From: Deinococcus multiflagellatus
Lineage (GTDB): Bacteria; Deinococcota; Deinococci; Deinococcales; Deinococcaceae
Assembly: GCF_020166415.1 (NCBI RefSeq)
Contig: NZ_JAIQXV010000017.1
Location: 42,783-106,782, forward strand
Length of the DNA: 64,000 bases
Direction: 5' to 3'
Below, piece after piece: positions 37,577 to 47,051 of this stretch (positions within the stretch are counted from its first letter, which is position 1; each line of letters begins with the position of its first letter). A program made the position numbers and the translations under genes. The notes below the pieces were generated by a model. That model was not told the DNA's origin and made no database searches. It saw only the letters and a list, made by a program, of their open reading frames with translations.

Positions 37577-37767
37577 GGGCGGTGGTCCTGCCCGGGGCCC
37601 GTCCAGGCCAGCGGCACCAGCCGCAGCGGGCTCAGGGGCACTTCCTCGGCCCATTCGTGGCGGGCGAGGTCATCGGGGTCCAGGTCCTCGGTGGTCAGCA
37701 GGGGCAGGACGGGCGGCAGATCAGCGTGCAGCAGGTGCAGGTCGGCCGGGGTGAGGGGTTCAGTCAT
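37573..37767 (-). CDS. Small acidic protein in xdh operon (64 aa), unknown
   Basis: ATG 37767 overlaps the end of xdhB (ATGACTGA) and the stop overlaps the TTG start of xdhC. The product begins MTEPLTPADLHLLHADLPP and is rich in Leu, Pro and Asp (TTEDLDPDDLARHEWAEEVP), soluble and acidic, with no Cys. Tight coupling on both sides argues that it is translated and works with the enzyme, perhaps in assembly. I recognise no family. Confidence 0.65.
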
Positions 37768-40123
37768 GGGGCAGGGCCTCCGGGTGGAGCTGGCGGGCGC
37801 GGGTCAGGGCCCAGTACACGGCTTCGGGGGTGGCGGGGCTGGCCAGCAGGGTGGGCTGGTCCGGGGAGCCAAAGGCCGCGCAGGCGGCGCGCAGCGCCTC
37901 GCGCACGGAAATTGCCAGCATCAGGGGGGGTTCACCCACCGCCTTGGAACCGTAAATTACGCCGTTTTCCGCCGCGTTTTCCAGCAGGGCGACGTTGAAT
38001 TCGGCAGGCAACTCGCTGAAGCTGGGCAGCTTGTAGGTGCTGGCCGACTGGGTCAGCAGCCGCCCCCGCCCCGGGCCATCCGACTCATCCCAGCGCAGCT
38101 CTTCCAGGGTCAGCCAGCCCACGCCCTGCAGGTAGCCGCCCTCCACCTGCCCCAGGTCAATCAGGGGCGAGAGGCTCTGGCCCACGTCGTGCAGCAGGTC
38201 GGCCCGGCGCACACTGTAGGCCCCGGTAAAGCCGCAGACCTCCACTTCCGAGACGGACGCGCCGTAGGAAAAGTATTTGAACGGCTCGCCCTGCATGGCC
38301 TCGCGGTCCCAGTGCAGGCCCGGGGTGCGGTAAAAGCCGGCGGCCCACAGGGGGGTGCGGCGAAAGTAGGCCGCCCACACCAGTTCGGGGAAGGGCAGGC
38401 CGCGTTCCGGGTGGCCCAGGGGGAAGACCTGCCCGGCCTCAAAGCACACGTCGTCCGGGTGCACGCCCAGCTGCCCGGCCGCCACCTCGGCCAGCCGGGC
38501 GCGGATCTGGTCGCAGGCGTCTTTCACGGCCCCGCCGTTCAGGTCGGCGCCGGAACTGGCGGCGGTGGCGCTGGTGTTGGGCACCTTGTCGGTGCGGGTG
38601 GGCGCCAGACGCACGCTTGAGTACGGCACGCCCAGCGCCGACGCCGCCACCTGCAGCATCTTGGTGTGCAGGCCCTGGCCCATCTCGGTGCCGCCGTGGT
38701 TAACCAGCACGCTGCCGTCGCGGTACACATGCACCAGCGCGCCCGCCTGGTTGTAGGCGGTGAAGTTAAAGGAAATGCCGAACTTGACCGGCGTGATCGC
38801 CAGCCCGCGCTTGCGGTGCGGGTGCGCGGCGTTAAAGGCCGCGACCTGGGCCAGCCGGCCCTGAAAGTCGCTGGTGCCCAGCAGCGTGTTCCACACCGTC
38901 TCCAGGCGCTCGGCGTGGCGCACGGCCTGGCCGTAGGGGGTGCTCTGGCCGGGCTGGTAGAAGTTGCGCGCGCGCAGGTCGTGGGGCGAGAGACCCAGCA
39001 GCGGCGCGACGCGGCCCAGGAGGTCCTCGGTGACCAGCATGCCCTGGGGGCCGCCAAAGCCCCGGAAGGCCGTCTGCGAGGTCTTGTTCGTGCGGGCAAT
39101 GCGGCCGTGCGCCTCAATGTGGGGAATGTAATAGGCGTTGTCGAGGTGACACAGGGCGCGCGCCATGACCGGCTCGGACAGGTCCAGGCTCCACCCGCCG
39201 TCGCTGGTGAGGGTGACCTGCAGGGCAGTGAAGCGGCCCTGGTCGTCAAAGCCCGCTTTCCAGCGCGCGTGGAAGGGGTGGCGCTTGCCGGTGAGGGTGA
39301 GGTCCTGGGTGCGGTTCAGGCGCAGCCGCACCGGGCGCCCGGTGAGGGCCGCGCCCAGCGCGGCGATGGCCGCGTAGCCGTGGGGCTGCATCTCCTTGCC
39401 ACCAAAGCCGCCGCCCATGCGCAGGCACTGCACGGTCACCGCGTGCGAGGGCAGCCCCAGCACATGCGCGGTGATCTCCTGGGTTTCGCTGGGGTGCTGG
39501 GTGCTGGACTGCACGAAGACCTGCCCGGCCTCGTCCACATGGGCCAGGGCCGCGTGGGTTTCCAGGTAAAAGTGCTCCTGGCCGCCCAGCTCGAATTCGC
39601 CTTCAAAGAGGTGGGCCGCCTGGGCAAACCCCACCGCCACGTCGCCCCGGCGCAGGGTGGACTGGGCGCCCTGGAAGGAGCCGGCGGCGATGGCTTCCCC
39701 CAGGGTGATGATGGACGGCAGCGGCTCGTAGGTGACCGCCACCGCCGCCGCGCCCTGGCGGGCGGCCTCTTCAGAGTCGCCCAGCACCCAGCAGACGGCG
39801 TGGCCGTGGTACATGACTTCAGAGGGGAACAGGGGCTCGTCGCCCTTCACGCCCGCGTCGTTCACGCCGGGGACGTCGGCGGCGGTGAGCACACGGGCCA
39901 CGCCGGGCACGGCCAGGGCGGGGGCGGGGTCCAGGGCCACCACCCGGGCGTGGGCGTGCGGCGCCTGCACCGGCCACGCGTGCAGCAATCCGGCCAGGCG
40001 CACGCCCAGGTCATCGGTGTACAGCGCCTGCCCGGTGACGTGGGCGGCGGCGCTTTCGTGGGGCAGGGGGGCCCCGACGGGGCCGGACGTGTGGGGGGTG
40101 GGCAGGGCAGGGTCAGAGGACAT
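37760..40123 (-). CDS. xdhB: Xanthine dehydrogenase, molybdopterin-binding subunit
   Basis: A 787-residue subunit. N-terminal part starts HESAAAHVTGQALYTDD. Mo-cofactor loops are QEHFYLETHAALA, RMGGGFGGKE (binding loop), TAFRGFGGPQG, GGTEMGQGLHTK and SATAASSGADLNGGAV. The catalytic Glu lies in IYGSKAVGEPPLML near the C-terminus. The enzyme hydroxylates hypoxanthine and xanthine to urate together with the Fe-S/FAD subunit. Length fits the family. GGAGG precedes ATG 40123, and xdhA ends 36 bp upstream. It is translationally coupled to the 64-residue ORF downstream. Confidence 0.94.
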   Translation of the reverse strand: MSSDPALPTPHTSGPVGAPLPHESAAAHVTGQALYTDDLGVRLAGLLHAWPVQAPHAHARVVALDPAPALAVPGVARVLTAADVPGVNDAGVKGDEPLFPSEVMYHGHAVCWVLGDSEEAARQGAAAVAVTYEPLPSIITLGEAIAAGSFQGAQSTLRRGDVAVGFAQAAHLFEGEFELGGQEHFYLETHAALAHVDEAGQVFVQSSTQHPSETQEITAHVLGLPSHAVTVQCLRMGGGFGGKEMQPHGYAAIAALGAALTGRPVRLRLNRTQDLTLTGKRHPFHARWKAGFDDQGRFTALQVTLTSDGGWSLDLSEPVMARALCHLDNAYYIPHIEAHGRIARTNKTSQTAFRGFGGPQGMLVTEDLLGRVAPLLGLSPHDLRARNFYQPGQSTPYGQAVRHAERLETVWNTLLGTSDFQGRLAQVAAFNAAHPHRKRGLAITPVKFGISFNFTAYNQAGALVHVYRDGSVLVNHGGTEMGQGLHTKMLQVAASALGVPYSSVRLAPTRTDKVPNTSATAASSGADLNGGAVKDACDQIRARLAEVAAGQLGVHPDDVCFEAGQVFPLGHPERGLPFPELVWAAYFRRTPLWAAGFYRTPGLHWDREAMQGEPFKYFSYGASVSEVEVCGFTGAYSVRRADLLHDVGQSLSPLIDLGQVEGGYLQGVGWLTLEELRWDESDGPGRGRLLTQSASTYKLPSFSELPAEFNVALLENAAENGVIYGSKAVGEPPLMLAISVREALRAACAAFGSPDQPTLLASPATPEAVYWALTRARQLHPEALPHD

Positions 40124-40159
40124 GGGGGACCTCCGGTGGGGTAAGGCGGGCAGCGAGGC

Positions 40160-41566
<1,407 letters not shown>

Positions 41567-41774
41567 GTTCCTCCTTGCCGCCAGAAAGCGGGCTGCCCGG
41601 CGCGGCCCCTGCCCCGGGTGGGGAAGGCCGCGCATGGTTCACGCCGGACGTGCAAAGGGGGCGGGCTGCCGGTTATCCATGCAGAACGACAGCCGGGTTG
41701 TGGGTAGGCTCAGGATAGTGCAGAGGGGCGGTGGAGGGGGCCAGTTGCTCTAGGCCACTGGGGACAGAACGGAG
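41567..41774. other. Promoter region of xdh operon, no gene
   Basis: No ORF with support. No clear operator palindrome was found; the promoter of xdhA must lie here on the minus strand. Confidence 0.4.
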
Positions 41775-41824
41775 GGGGCCAGGAGGGCGCGGTGTGCTGT
41801 GCCGCTTCCTCCTGGCCCCTTTTT
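41775..41824. terminator. Strong hairpin between xdhA promoter region and helicase stop
   Basis: GGGGCCAGGAGG (41775-41786) pairs perfectly with CCTCCTGGCCCC (41808-41819), followed on the plus strand by TTTTT. It lies 42 bp after the helicase stop, so it probably ends that minus-strand transcript, although the T-run favours the plus direction. Confidence 0.6.
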
Positions 41825-41865
41825 CCTGACTGGGCCTTCCTGATTGGACTTCTGTAACTGGGCGC

Positions 41866-43377
41866 TTAGCGGCGGCCCCGGCCCCGTGCACGCTGCGGAC
41901 CCACGCGGCCCGCGCCAGTGCCCGGGGTGGCACCTTCCGGGCGGCGGGCCGGGCGGCCTCCCCCCTGCTGACCAGACGGGCGCCCTTCGCCCTGGCGGGG
42001 CCGCTGGGGCCGGTCACCGGACTGGGCCTGGGCCTGGCGGGCACTGCCGCTTCCCCCCGGGCGACCGCCCGCGCCCCCGGGCTGACCCGGGCTACGCCCG
42101 CCGCCCTGCCCGCCCCGGCCCTGGCCCTGCTTTTCCTGAATGGCCTTGTCAATCTGGCCTTCTTCGCGGGTCAGCGGGGGGTGGAGGGGGGCAGGCAGCT
42201 TGCGGCGAATGCTCTGCCACAGGGCGCGCTGCTCGGGAATCAGCAGCACGAGGTTGGTGCCGGGGCGCCCGGCGCGGGCGGTGCGGCCCGAACGGTGCAC
42301 ATGGTCCTCGGCGGTGGACGCCACGTCCATATGAATCACCAGACGCACCTCGGGCAGGTCAATGCCGCGCCCGGCAATGTCGGTGGCGACCAGCACGCGC
42401 GACTGGCCTTCGCGCAGCAGGGTCATGGTGCGCTCGCGCTTCTTCTGGTCCATGTTGCCTTCCAGGGCACTCACGGTCTCGGTGGGCAGCAGCGCGCCCA
42501 GTTTCTCGGCGCGGCGCTTGACGAGGTGCTTGGTGCGGCTGAAGATCACCACGCAGCCGCCGGGCTCGCGCAGGGCCTCGCGGGTGCGGGCGGCCGTCAG
42601 GTCCAGCACGTCGTCGCGGGTGGTGTTGTGCAGTTCGTGGGTGGCCCCGGTGGCGCCGCCCAGCACGTCGCCGGGGTTGGCCGCGTCACTCGCGGGGGTG
42701 GCCGGGGCAATGTCAATGCGCTGCGGGTCTTCCATGAAGCGCTCGGCCACCGCGCGAATCTCGGCCGGGAAGGTGGCCGAGGCCATCGCAATCTGCAGGT
42801 GGCCTTTGCCCGCCCGCTGGGCCTGCGCGGCGCGAAGAATGTCACCCACATCGCGCAGGAAGCCCAGGGACAGCAGCTCGTCGGCCTCGTCCAGCACGGC
42901 GTATTTCAGGCCGGCAAGGCTGAGTTCCTGACGGTTGATCAGGTCTTTCAGGCGCCCGGGGGTGCCGGCAATCAGGCCCTTGCCGGTGGCTTCAGAGCGG
43001 GTCTGCCCGGGGGTGATGCCGCCGGTGATGCGCCCGGCGGGCATGCCCAGCTCGCGCGCCACATCGCGGATCTGCACCGCCAGTTCGCGGGTGGGGGTGA
43101 CCACGAGCACCTCGGGGCGCATGCCGCGCACGGGCGTCATGCCGATGCCGCGCGCGGCGGCGGGAATCAGAAAAGCCAGCGTTTTGCCGCTGCCGGTGCG
43201 GGCGGTGGTGATCACGTCGCGCCCGGCCAGCAGCGCGGGGATAGCCCCGGCCTGAACGGGGGTGGGGGTGCGGTCCCCCAGCAGGGCGGTCCAGTCGGCG
43301 CTGGGGGTCAGGGGGGCGGCCACAGGGGTGGCAGGCGACGCGGCAGGCGTGCGCCGGGGTTTGTTCGTTGAGGTCAT
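41866..43377 (-). CDS. DEAD-box RNA helicase with Gly/Arg/Gln-rich tail
   Basis: A 503-residue helicase. Motifs in order: Q-like PTPVQAGAIPALLAGRD, I ARTGSGKT, Ia PTRELA, Ib TPGR, II VLDEADELL, III MASATF, IV VVIFSRTKH, V ATDIAGRGID and VI HRSGRTARAG. From about residue 400 the tail is disordered and rich in Gly, Gln, Arg and Pro, as in cold-shock and ribosome-assembly helicases, and should bind RNA. It acts in the cytoplasm to unwind RNA using ATP. ATG 43377 has AAGGA upstream; a 57-residue longer frame is not conserved in style. It is divergent from the DUF1801 gene. Confidence 0.93.
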   Translation of the reverse strand: MTSTNKPRRTPAASPATPVAAPLTPSADWTALLGDRTPTPVQAGAIPALLAGRDVITTARTGSGKTLAFLIPAAARGIGMTPVRGMRPEVLVVTPTRELAVQIRDVARELGMPAGRITGGITPGQTRSEATGKGLIAGTPGRLKDLINRQELSLAGLKYAVLDEADELLSLGFLRDVGDILRAAQAQRAGKGHLQIAMASATFPAEIRAVAERFMEDPQRIDIAPATPASDAANPGDVLGGATGATHELHNTTRDDVLDLTAARTREALREPGGCVVIFSRTKHLVKRRAEKLGALLPTETVSALEGNMDQKKRERTMTLLREGQSRVLVATDIAGRGIDLPEVRLVIHMDVASTAEDHVHRSGRTARAGRPGTNLVLLIPEQRALWQSIRRKLPAPLHPPLTREEGQIDKAIQEKQGQGRGGQGGGRSPGQPGGAGGRPGGSGSARQAQAQSGDRPQRPRQGEGRPSGQQGGGRPARRPEGATPGTGAGRVGPQRARGRGRR

Positions 43378-43589
43378 GCGAGGTCCTTCCAGAGGTCCAC
43401 CGGGGGCGCGCCGCGCGGGACCAGGGGCAATAAGGGACGCGCCGGCCACAAGGCGGGCAGGACGCGTCCAGGCGAGCGCCTCCAGCCACCCGGCGACGCC
43501 AGGGGCGGGGCAAGACGGACCATGCGCCTCGGCCCGTGCTGCCCCCACTATGCCGGATAAAGCCCCCCAGACCCAAATGGGCGCCCCGG

Positions 43590-43604
43590 TAGGATGGAAC
43601 CATG
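43590..43604 (+). promoter_or_regulatory. Leaderless -10 element (TAGGAT) with start codon
   Basis: TAGGAT is followed by six bases and ATG 43602, with no Shine-Dalgarno sequence. Confidence 0.6.
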
Positions 43605-43991
43605 ACGCCCCAACAACCCGCCCCGGCCCTGATCTCCGAAAAAATTGCTGGCCTGCACGACTGGCGGGGCGAGACCCTGGCCCGCGTGCGCGCGCTGGTT
43701 CTGGCCGCTACACCCGGCATTCAGGAGGAATGGAAATGGGACACCCCGGTGTGGTCTTGCGGCGGCATCCTGTGTACCGGCGAGGTCTACAAGGCGGCCG
43801 TCAAGCTGACCTTTCCCCGGGGCGCGGCGCTGCCCGACCCGGGCGGGCTGTTCAACGCCAGCCTGGAGGGCAAGGTGCGCCGGGCCATAGACCTGCGTGA
43901 AGGGACCGCATTGGACGAGGGCGCTTTTCAGGCCCTGGTGCGCGCGGCAGCGGCACTGAACGAGGAGAAGCGCCCCTCCAAGAAGGGCTGA
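43602..43991 (+). CDS. DUF1801-family protein
   Basis: A 129-residue cytoplasmic protein of the DUF1801 (YdhG-like) fold. Hallmarks: RVRALVLAATPGIQEEWKWD, TPVWSCGGILCTGEVYKAAV, KLTFPRGAALPDP and a basic C-terminus KRPSKKG. Members share a frataxin-like alpha/beta fold; biochemical role is unknown. A leaderless promoter fixes the start. It is convergent with glgC, the two stops being 8 bp apart. Confidence 0.82.
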   Translation: MTPQQPAPALISEKIAGLHDWRGETLARVRALVLAATPGIQEEWKWDTPVWSCGGILCTGEVYKAAVKLTFPRGAALPDPGGLFNASLEGKVRRAIDLREGTALDEGAFQALVRAAAALNEEKRPSKKG

Positions 43992-43999
43992 AGCGCAAC

Positions 44000-45226
44000 C
44001 TACATCTCGGGGCCCGCCTGGACCTCGGCGCCGCCTTTCACAGGCTTGTTCACCCGGGCGCGGGCGCCCACCACCGTCAACTCCTGGCCGCCGCCCACGT
44101 TGGCGGCCAAGTGGGCCTCTTCGTCCACAATGGCGCGGCGCACCTGCGTGCCCGCACGCACCACCACGTCGCGCAGCAGCACGCTGTCTTCGACGGTGGC
44201 GCCCTCTTCCACGATCACCCCGGGCGCCAGCACCGAACCGCGCACGGTGCCCGCCACCCGGCACCCGTAGGACACGAGGCTGCCTTCCACCTGGGCCCCC
44301 GCGTCCAGCCGCGCGGGCATGCGCGGAATGCTGGAGGTCAGGATGGGCCACTCGGGGTCGTCCAGGGTCACGGCCTCGCCGCGCAGCAGGTCCTGGTGGG
44401 CGCGCCAGTAGGCACCGGGCAACCCCACGTCCAGCCAGTAGCCGCCCAGGTCGGTGGCGCGGGCTTCACCGGCGGCCACAAAGGCGGGAATCAGTTCGTC
44501 GCCAAAGTCGCCCAGGCGCCCCTGCTCGCCCTTGGCCCCATGCAGGGCGTCCAGCTGCGCCAGCAGCTTTGGGGCGTCGTACACGAAGATTTCGGTGGTG
44601 ATGGTCTGGCTGCGGGGGTGCTCGGGCTTGTAGGCGAAGTGGGTGACGGCGCCGTCTTCGTCCACCTGCACCACCCCGAAACGGGAAGCGTCCTCGCCTT
44701 CAGGAAGGGCGGTGGTCACCATCGTCACGGCGGCGCCGCTGTTCAGGTGGGCTTCAATGACCGGGCGGTAATCCAGGGTGTACACGTGATCGGCCGACAG
44801 GACCAGCAGCACCTCCGGCGCGTACTGCCGGATCAAGCCCCGGTGAATGTACAGGGCGTCGGCGTTGCCCGCAGCAAAGCCCCCTTCCTCACCGCCGGCG
44901 CTGAAGGGCGGCAGCACCTGCAGGCCGCCGTGGGTGCGGTCCAGGTCCCAGGGGCGGCCGTTGGCGAGGTGGTCGTTCAGGGTGTGCAGCTCGTACTCCT
45001 CGATCACCCACACATCGCTCAGGCCACTGTGCACACAGTTGCTGAGGGCAAAGTCAATGAGGCGGTAGGTGCCGGCAAAGGTGAGGGTGGGCTTGGCCCG
45101 CTCCTGGGTGAGCACGCCCAGGCGCTTGCCCTTGCCCCCGGCCAGGATGATGGCCAGCACGCGCTTGCCGCGCACGCGGGTGCCGCGCCCAGTGGGCCCA
45201 CTGCTCAGACTGCGGGAAGACGCCAT
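44000..45226 (-). CDS. glgC: Glucose-1-phosphate adenylyltransferase
   Basis: A 408-residue ADP-glucose pyrophosphorylase. N-terminal nucleotidyltransferase: LAIILAGGKGKRLGVLTQ, ERAKPTLTFAGTYRLIDFAL, SNCVHSGLSDVWVI and VLSADHVYTLDYRPVI. The C-terminal left-handed beta-helix begins at about residue 300 (GSLVSYGCRVAGTVRGSVLAPGVIVEEGA). It makes ADP-glucose for glycogen or trehalose polymers. The pyrophosphorylase loop is typical, though the first loop Gly-Lys-Gly-Lys varies from the usual Gly-Arg-Gly. ATG 45226 has only a weak ribosome site. No other glycogen genes adjoin it. Confidence 0.92.
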   Translation of the reverse strand: MASSRSLSSGPTGRGTRVRGKRVLAIILAGGKGKRLGVLTQERAKPTLTFAGTYRLIDFALSNCVHSGLSDVWVIEEYELHTLNDHLANGRPWDLDRTHGGLQVLPPFSAGGEEGGFAAGNADALYIHRGLIRQYAPEVLLVLSADHVYTLDYRPVIEAHLNSGAAVTMVTTALPEGEDASRFGVVQVDEDGAVTHFAYKPEHPRSQTITTEIFVYDAPKLLAQLDALHGAKGEQGRLGDFGDELIPAFVAAGEARATDLGGYWLDVGLPGAYWRAHQDLLRGEAVTLDDPEWPILTSSIPRMPARLDAGAQVEGSLVSYGCRVAGTVRGSVLAPGVIVEEGATVEDSVLLRDVVVRAGTQVRRAIVDEEAHLAANVGGGQELTVVGARARVNKPVKGGAEVQAGPEM

Positions 45227-45481
45227 ACGGCGAGTCTCGGGGGCGGGGCCGGGGACATGGGTGTGGGAGGCGTAAGGGGGGGTTTATGAGGGAGGCAGCG
45301 GATCGGAGAGCACGGAGCAAGACGTGAACGGCTGGAAGCTGAGGAGGCAGTTGCTCTGTGCGTCGCTACTTGGACATGCTGGGGAGCAACAGCCCTGCGT
45401 GAATGGAGCCGGATTGACCAGGACTGGAAGCTCAAGCACGACGAGCTATTCCAACCGCTGTACCAAGAATGGGCAGCAAGT

Positions 45482-45826
45482 ATGCGAAATGGAGACGAGG
45501 CAGCCTTCCTCGCGCGAGGGGCCGTACTGACCAAATGGTGGGAAAGCGCGCCCGATCTGTGGCGCTGGCTGTGGCGTGGGCTGCATGGCTGGCTGGAGCA
45601 GGACTTGCGTTGCTGGCCTCACCAATTACCAGAGCCACCGGCCATACCGGAGAACGCGTTGCAGTGGCTCGTAGGGGTCATGACTGCTGAGGATCACGCC
45701 TTGGTGCTTGCCCTCTGCTCTGCGGGTGCTTGGAGCGGGCGCAAGAGAGAAGCCGCCCCACGCCCCAAAAAAGGGAGACTGGAGCGGCTGGTAGTTGAGG
45801 CTCAGTTGCTGGAGGAGATGGCGTAA
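45482..45826 (+). CDS. Hypothetical protein, Trp-rich, start uncertain
   Basis: The frame from ATG 45482 encodes 114 residues with clear coding style: KWWESAPDLWRWLWRGLHGW, EQDLRCWPHQLPEPPAIPEN and a basic tail APRPKKGRLERLVVEAQLLE. The same frame remains coding-like upstream (EAEEAVALCVATWTCWG, TALREWSRIDQDWKLKHDE) to about 45303 but has no start codon there. A short frame starting ATG 45286 (MREAADRRARSKT) could join it by one frameshift. So this may be a frameshifted gene whose real N-terminus starts near 45286. Family unknown. It borders the AT-rich toxin island. Confidence 0.45.
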   Translation: MRNGDEAAFLARGAVLTKWWESAPDLWRWLWRGLHGWLEQDLRCWPHQLPEPPAIPENALQWLVGVMTAEDHALVLALCSAGAWSGRKREAAPRPKKGRLERLVVEAQLLEEMA

Positions 45827-45879
45827 CTATAGGGTGAGGGCCAAATTCGATGTTGAATAGCCGCAAATAGCGCAAGTAA

Positions 45880-46329
45880 TCATTTCACCAAAGAAATCAA
45901 ATCAAGGATTTCGTCACCTGCATCATCAGTTCGCTCTATTGCAAGCGAAAGATGTAATGAGTCGAGAATACTTCTAAGCCAAGACATTTCAGTATACGTG
46001 CCAGACAGGAATCCGCTATGATTATTAACGCAAATAGATTTGGTTTTAATTAGATCGAGTGAAAACTCTCTCCTCAAAATCTGTTTGATTTTAACCGAGC
46101 TAATGTCATCAATACGCTCAGCTGCCTTTATCGAAAATTTCCCATCTCTATCGAAAATCATCTTTCGGAGCTCAATTGGCATAAATCCAATATCATCTAT
46201 TTCCATCTGATTGCCGCAACTATCGCACGCGTATCCAGCGCTCCAAAGCAGCTTGCCTTTTATGTTCGCCTGACTGGGAACCCAATTATTTTTGGCACCA
46301 CACACTTGACACTTTGCTTGCAATTTCAT
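45880..46329 (-). CDS. Probable immunity protein with zinc ribbon
   Basis: A 149-residue soluble protein, start ATG 46329 one base after the stop of the toxin frame, so coupled to it. The N-terminus has CQVCGAKNNW and, 27 residues later, CDSCGNQME, a likely four-Cys zinc ribbon. The rest is alpha/beta with SVKIKQILRREFSLDLIKTK and an acidic end (TDDAGDEILDLISL). By eye the DNA is near 40-45% GC against about 70% around it, and codons are AT-rich, marking horizontal transfer. Position directly behind a polymorphic toxin tail suggests it neutralises that toxin. No family name is claimed. Confidence 0.6.
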   Translation of the reverse strand: MKLQAKCQVCGAKNNWVPSQANIKGKLLWSAGYACDSCGNQMEIDDIGFMPIELRKMIFDRDGKFSIKAAERIDDISSVKIKQILRREFSLDLIKTKSICVNNHSGFLSGTYTEMSWLRSILDSLHLSLAIERTDDAGDEILDLISLVK

Positions 46330-46330
46330 T

Positions 46331-46984
46331 TCACCAGCCCTTTAATCGTCTGTATCTGTCAATAGTATCGCAAAACCGTTGATCAGCAGGAGATTCAACG
46401 CCGCGATAGCTGTGATGAGGTGAGGGAACACCTCGAGCCCACCAGCGATGGTGAAGTTCCTCATGGATAAGGGTATCTATGAGTGTAGCCCGCGAACCAA
46501 ATGCCAGCTTATCAACCTGTGTACCTGCACCCTGTTGAGCAATGCCTGTTCGGATAAATGGACTGTATTGTGGAACGAAAGTAAACCTGATACCTGGAAG
46601 ATCCTCTTCAATTAGTGCTGCAATAATTTTGTTACGATTCGCTGCTGCCCTGCCAGTGGTGTTACTTAAATCGGCAGTATAAGTTTGAGGACCACTAGGG
46701 ATTTTACAAGGTGTGTTCTGATTATGTACTAACCAGCCTTCATTCCCAACGTAGTAGGTGTGAGCCTCACTGACGGTGAGGTTGAACATCTCCTGGGTCT
46801 TCTGGACGTTGATGACATTGGCAACGAAGCCAATGGTGCCATCTGCCTGTTTGATCTTGTCACCAATCTTGAGGTGGCCCGCACCCACCCACTTGTCACT
46901 CAGTTCCTCATGCCCTTCCGGCTTGGGCCGAGGCTGGGTGTCAGAGCGCTCCGTGACGGAGAAGGGGTACTCATCCCAACACCT
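46331..46984 (-). pseudogene. Truncated HINT-domain polymorphic toxin C-terminal module with HExxH
   Basis: An open frame runs from just after TAA 46985-46987 down to the stop at 46331, without a credible start codon. It begins in the middle of a HINT domain: DEYPFSVTERSD, SDKWVGAGHLKIGDKIKQ, and closes it with AHTYYVGNEGWLVHN, the usual cleavage end of pretoxin HINT domains. The following toxin domain (about 128 residues) contains LIDTLIHEELHHRWW, a HExxH metallopeptidase-like motif, and ends DTIDRYRRLKGW. The large N-terminal delivery part is absent. It is therefore an orphan toxin cassette, silent unless recombined. AT-rich like its immunity partner; foreign origin is likely. Confidence 0.7.
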
Positions 46985-47036
46985 TTACGTTCTCCATTGT
47001 CGCTTCGGCGCAAGTCTGTTGTGAGGGGGCGCACCT

Positions 47037-47051
47037 TATCCTGGGCAGGTG
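47037..47051 (+). promoter_or_regulatory. Leaderless -10 element (TATCCT) with start codon
   Basis: TATCCT is followed by six bases and GTG 47049. It lies only 50 bp from the truncated end of the toxin frame. Confidence 0.6.

Noticed and set aside
46950..46984. DEYPF motif read as a NucA/NucB nuclease signature
   Set aside because: The context continues as a HINT domain ending in WLVHN, so it is better explained as the HPFxV-like block of HINT.
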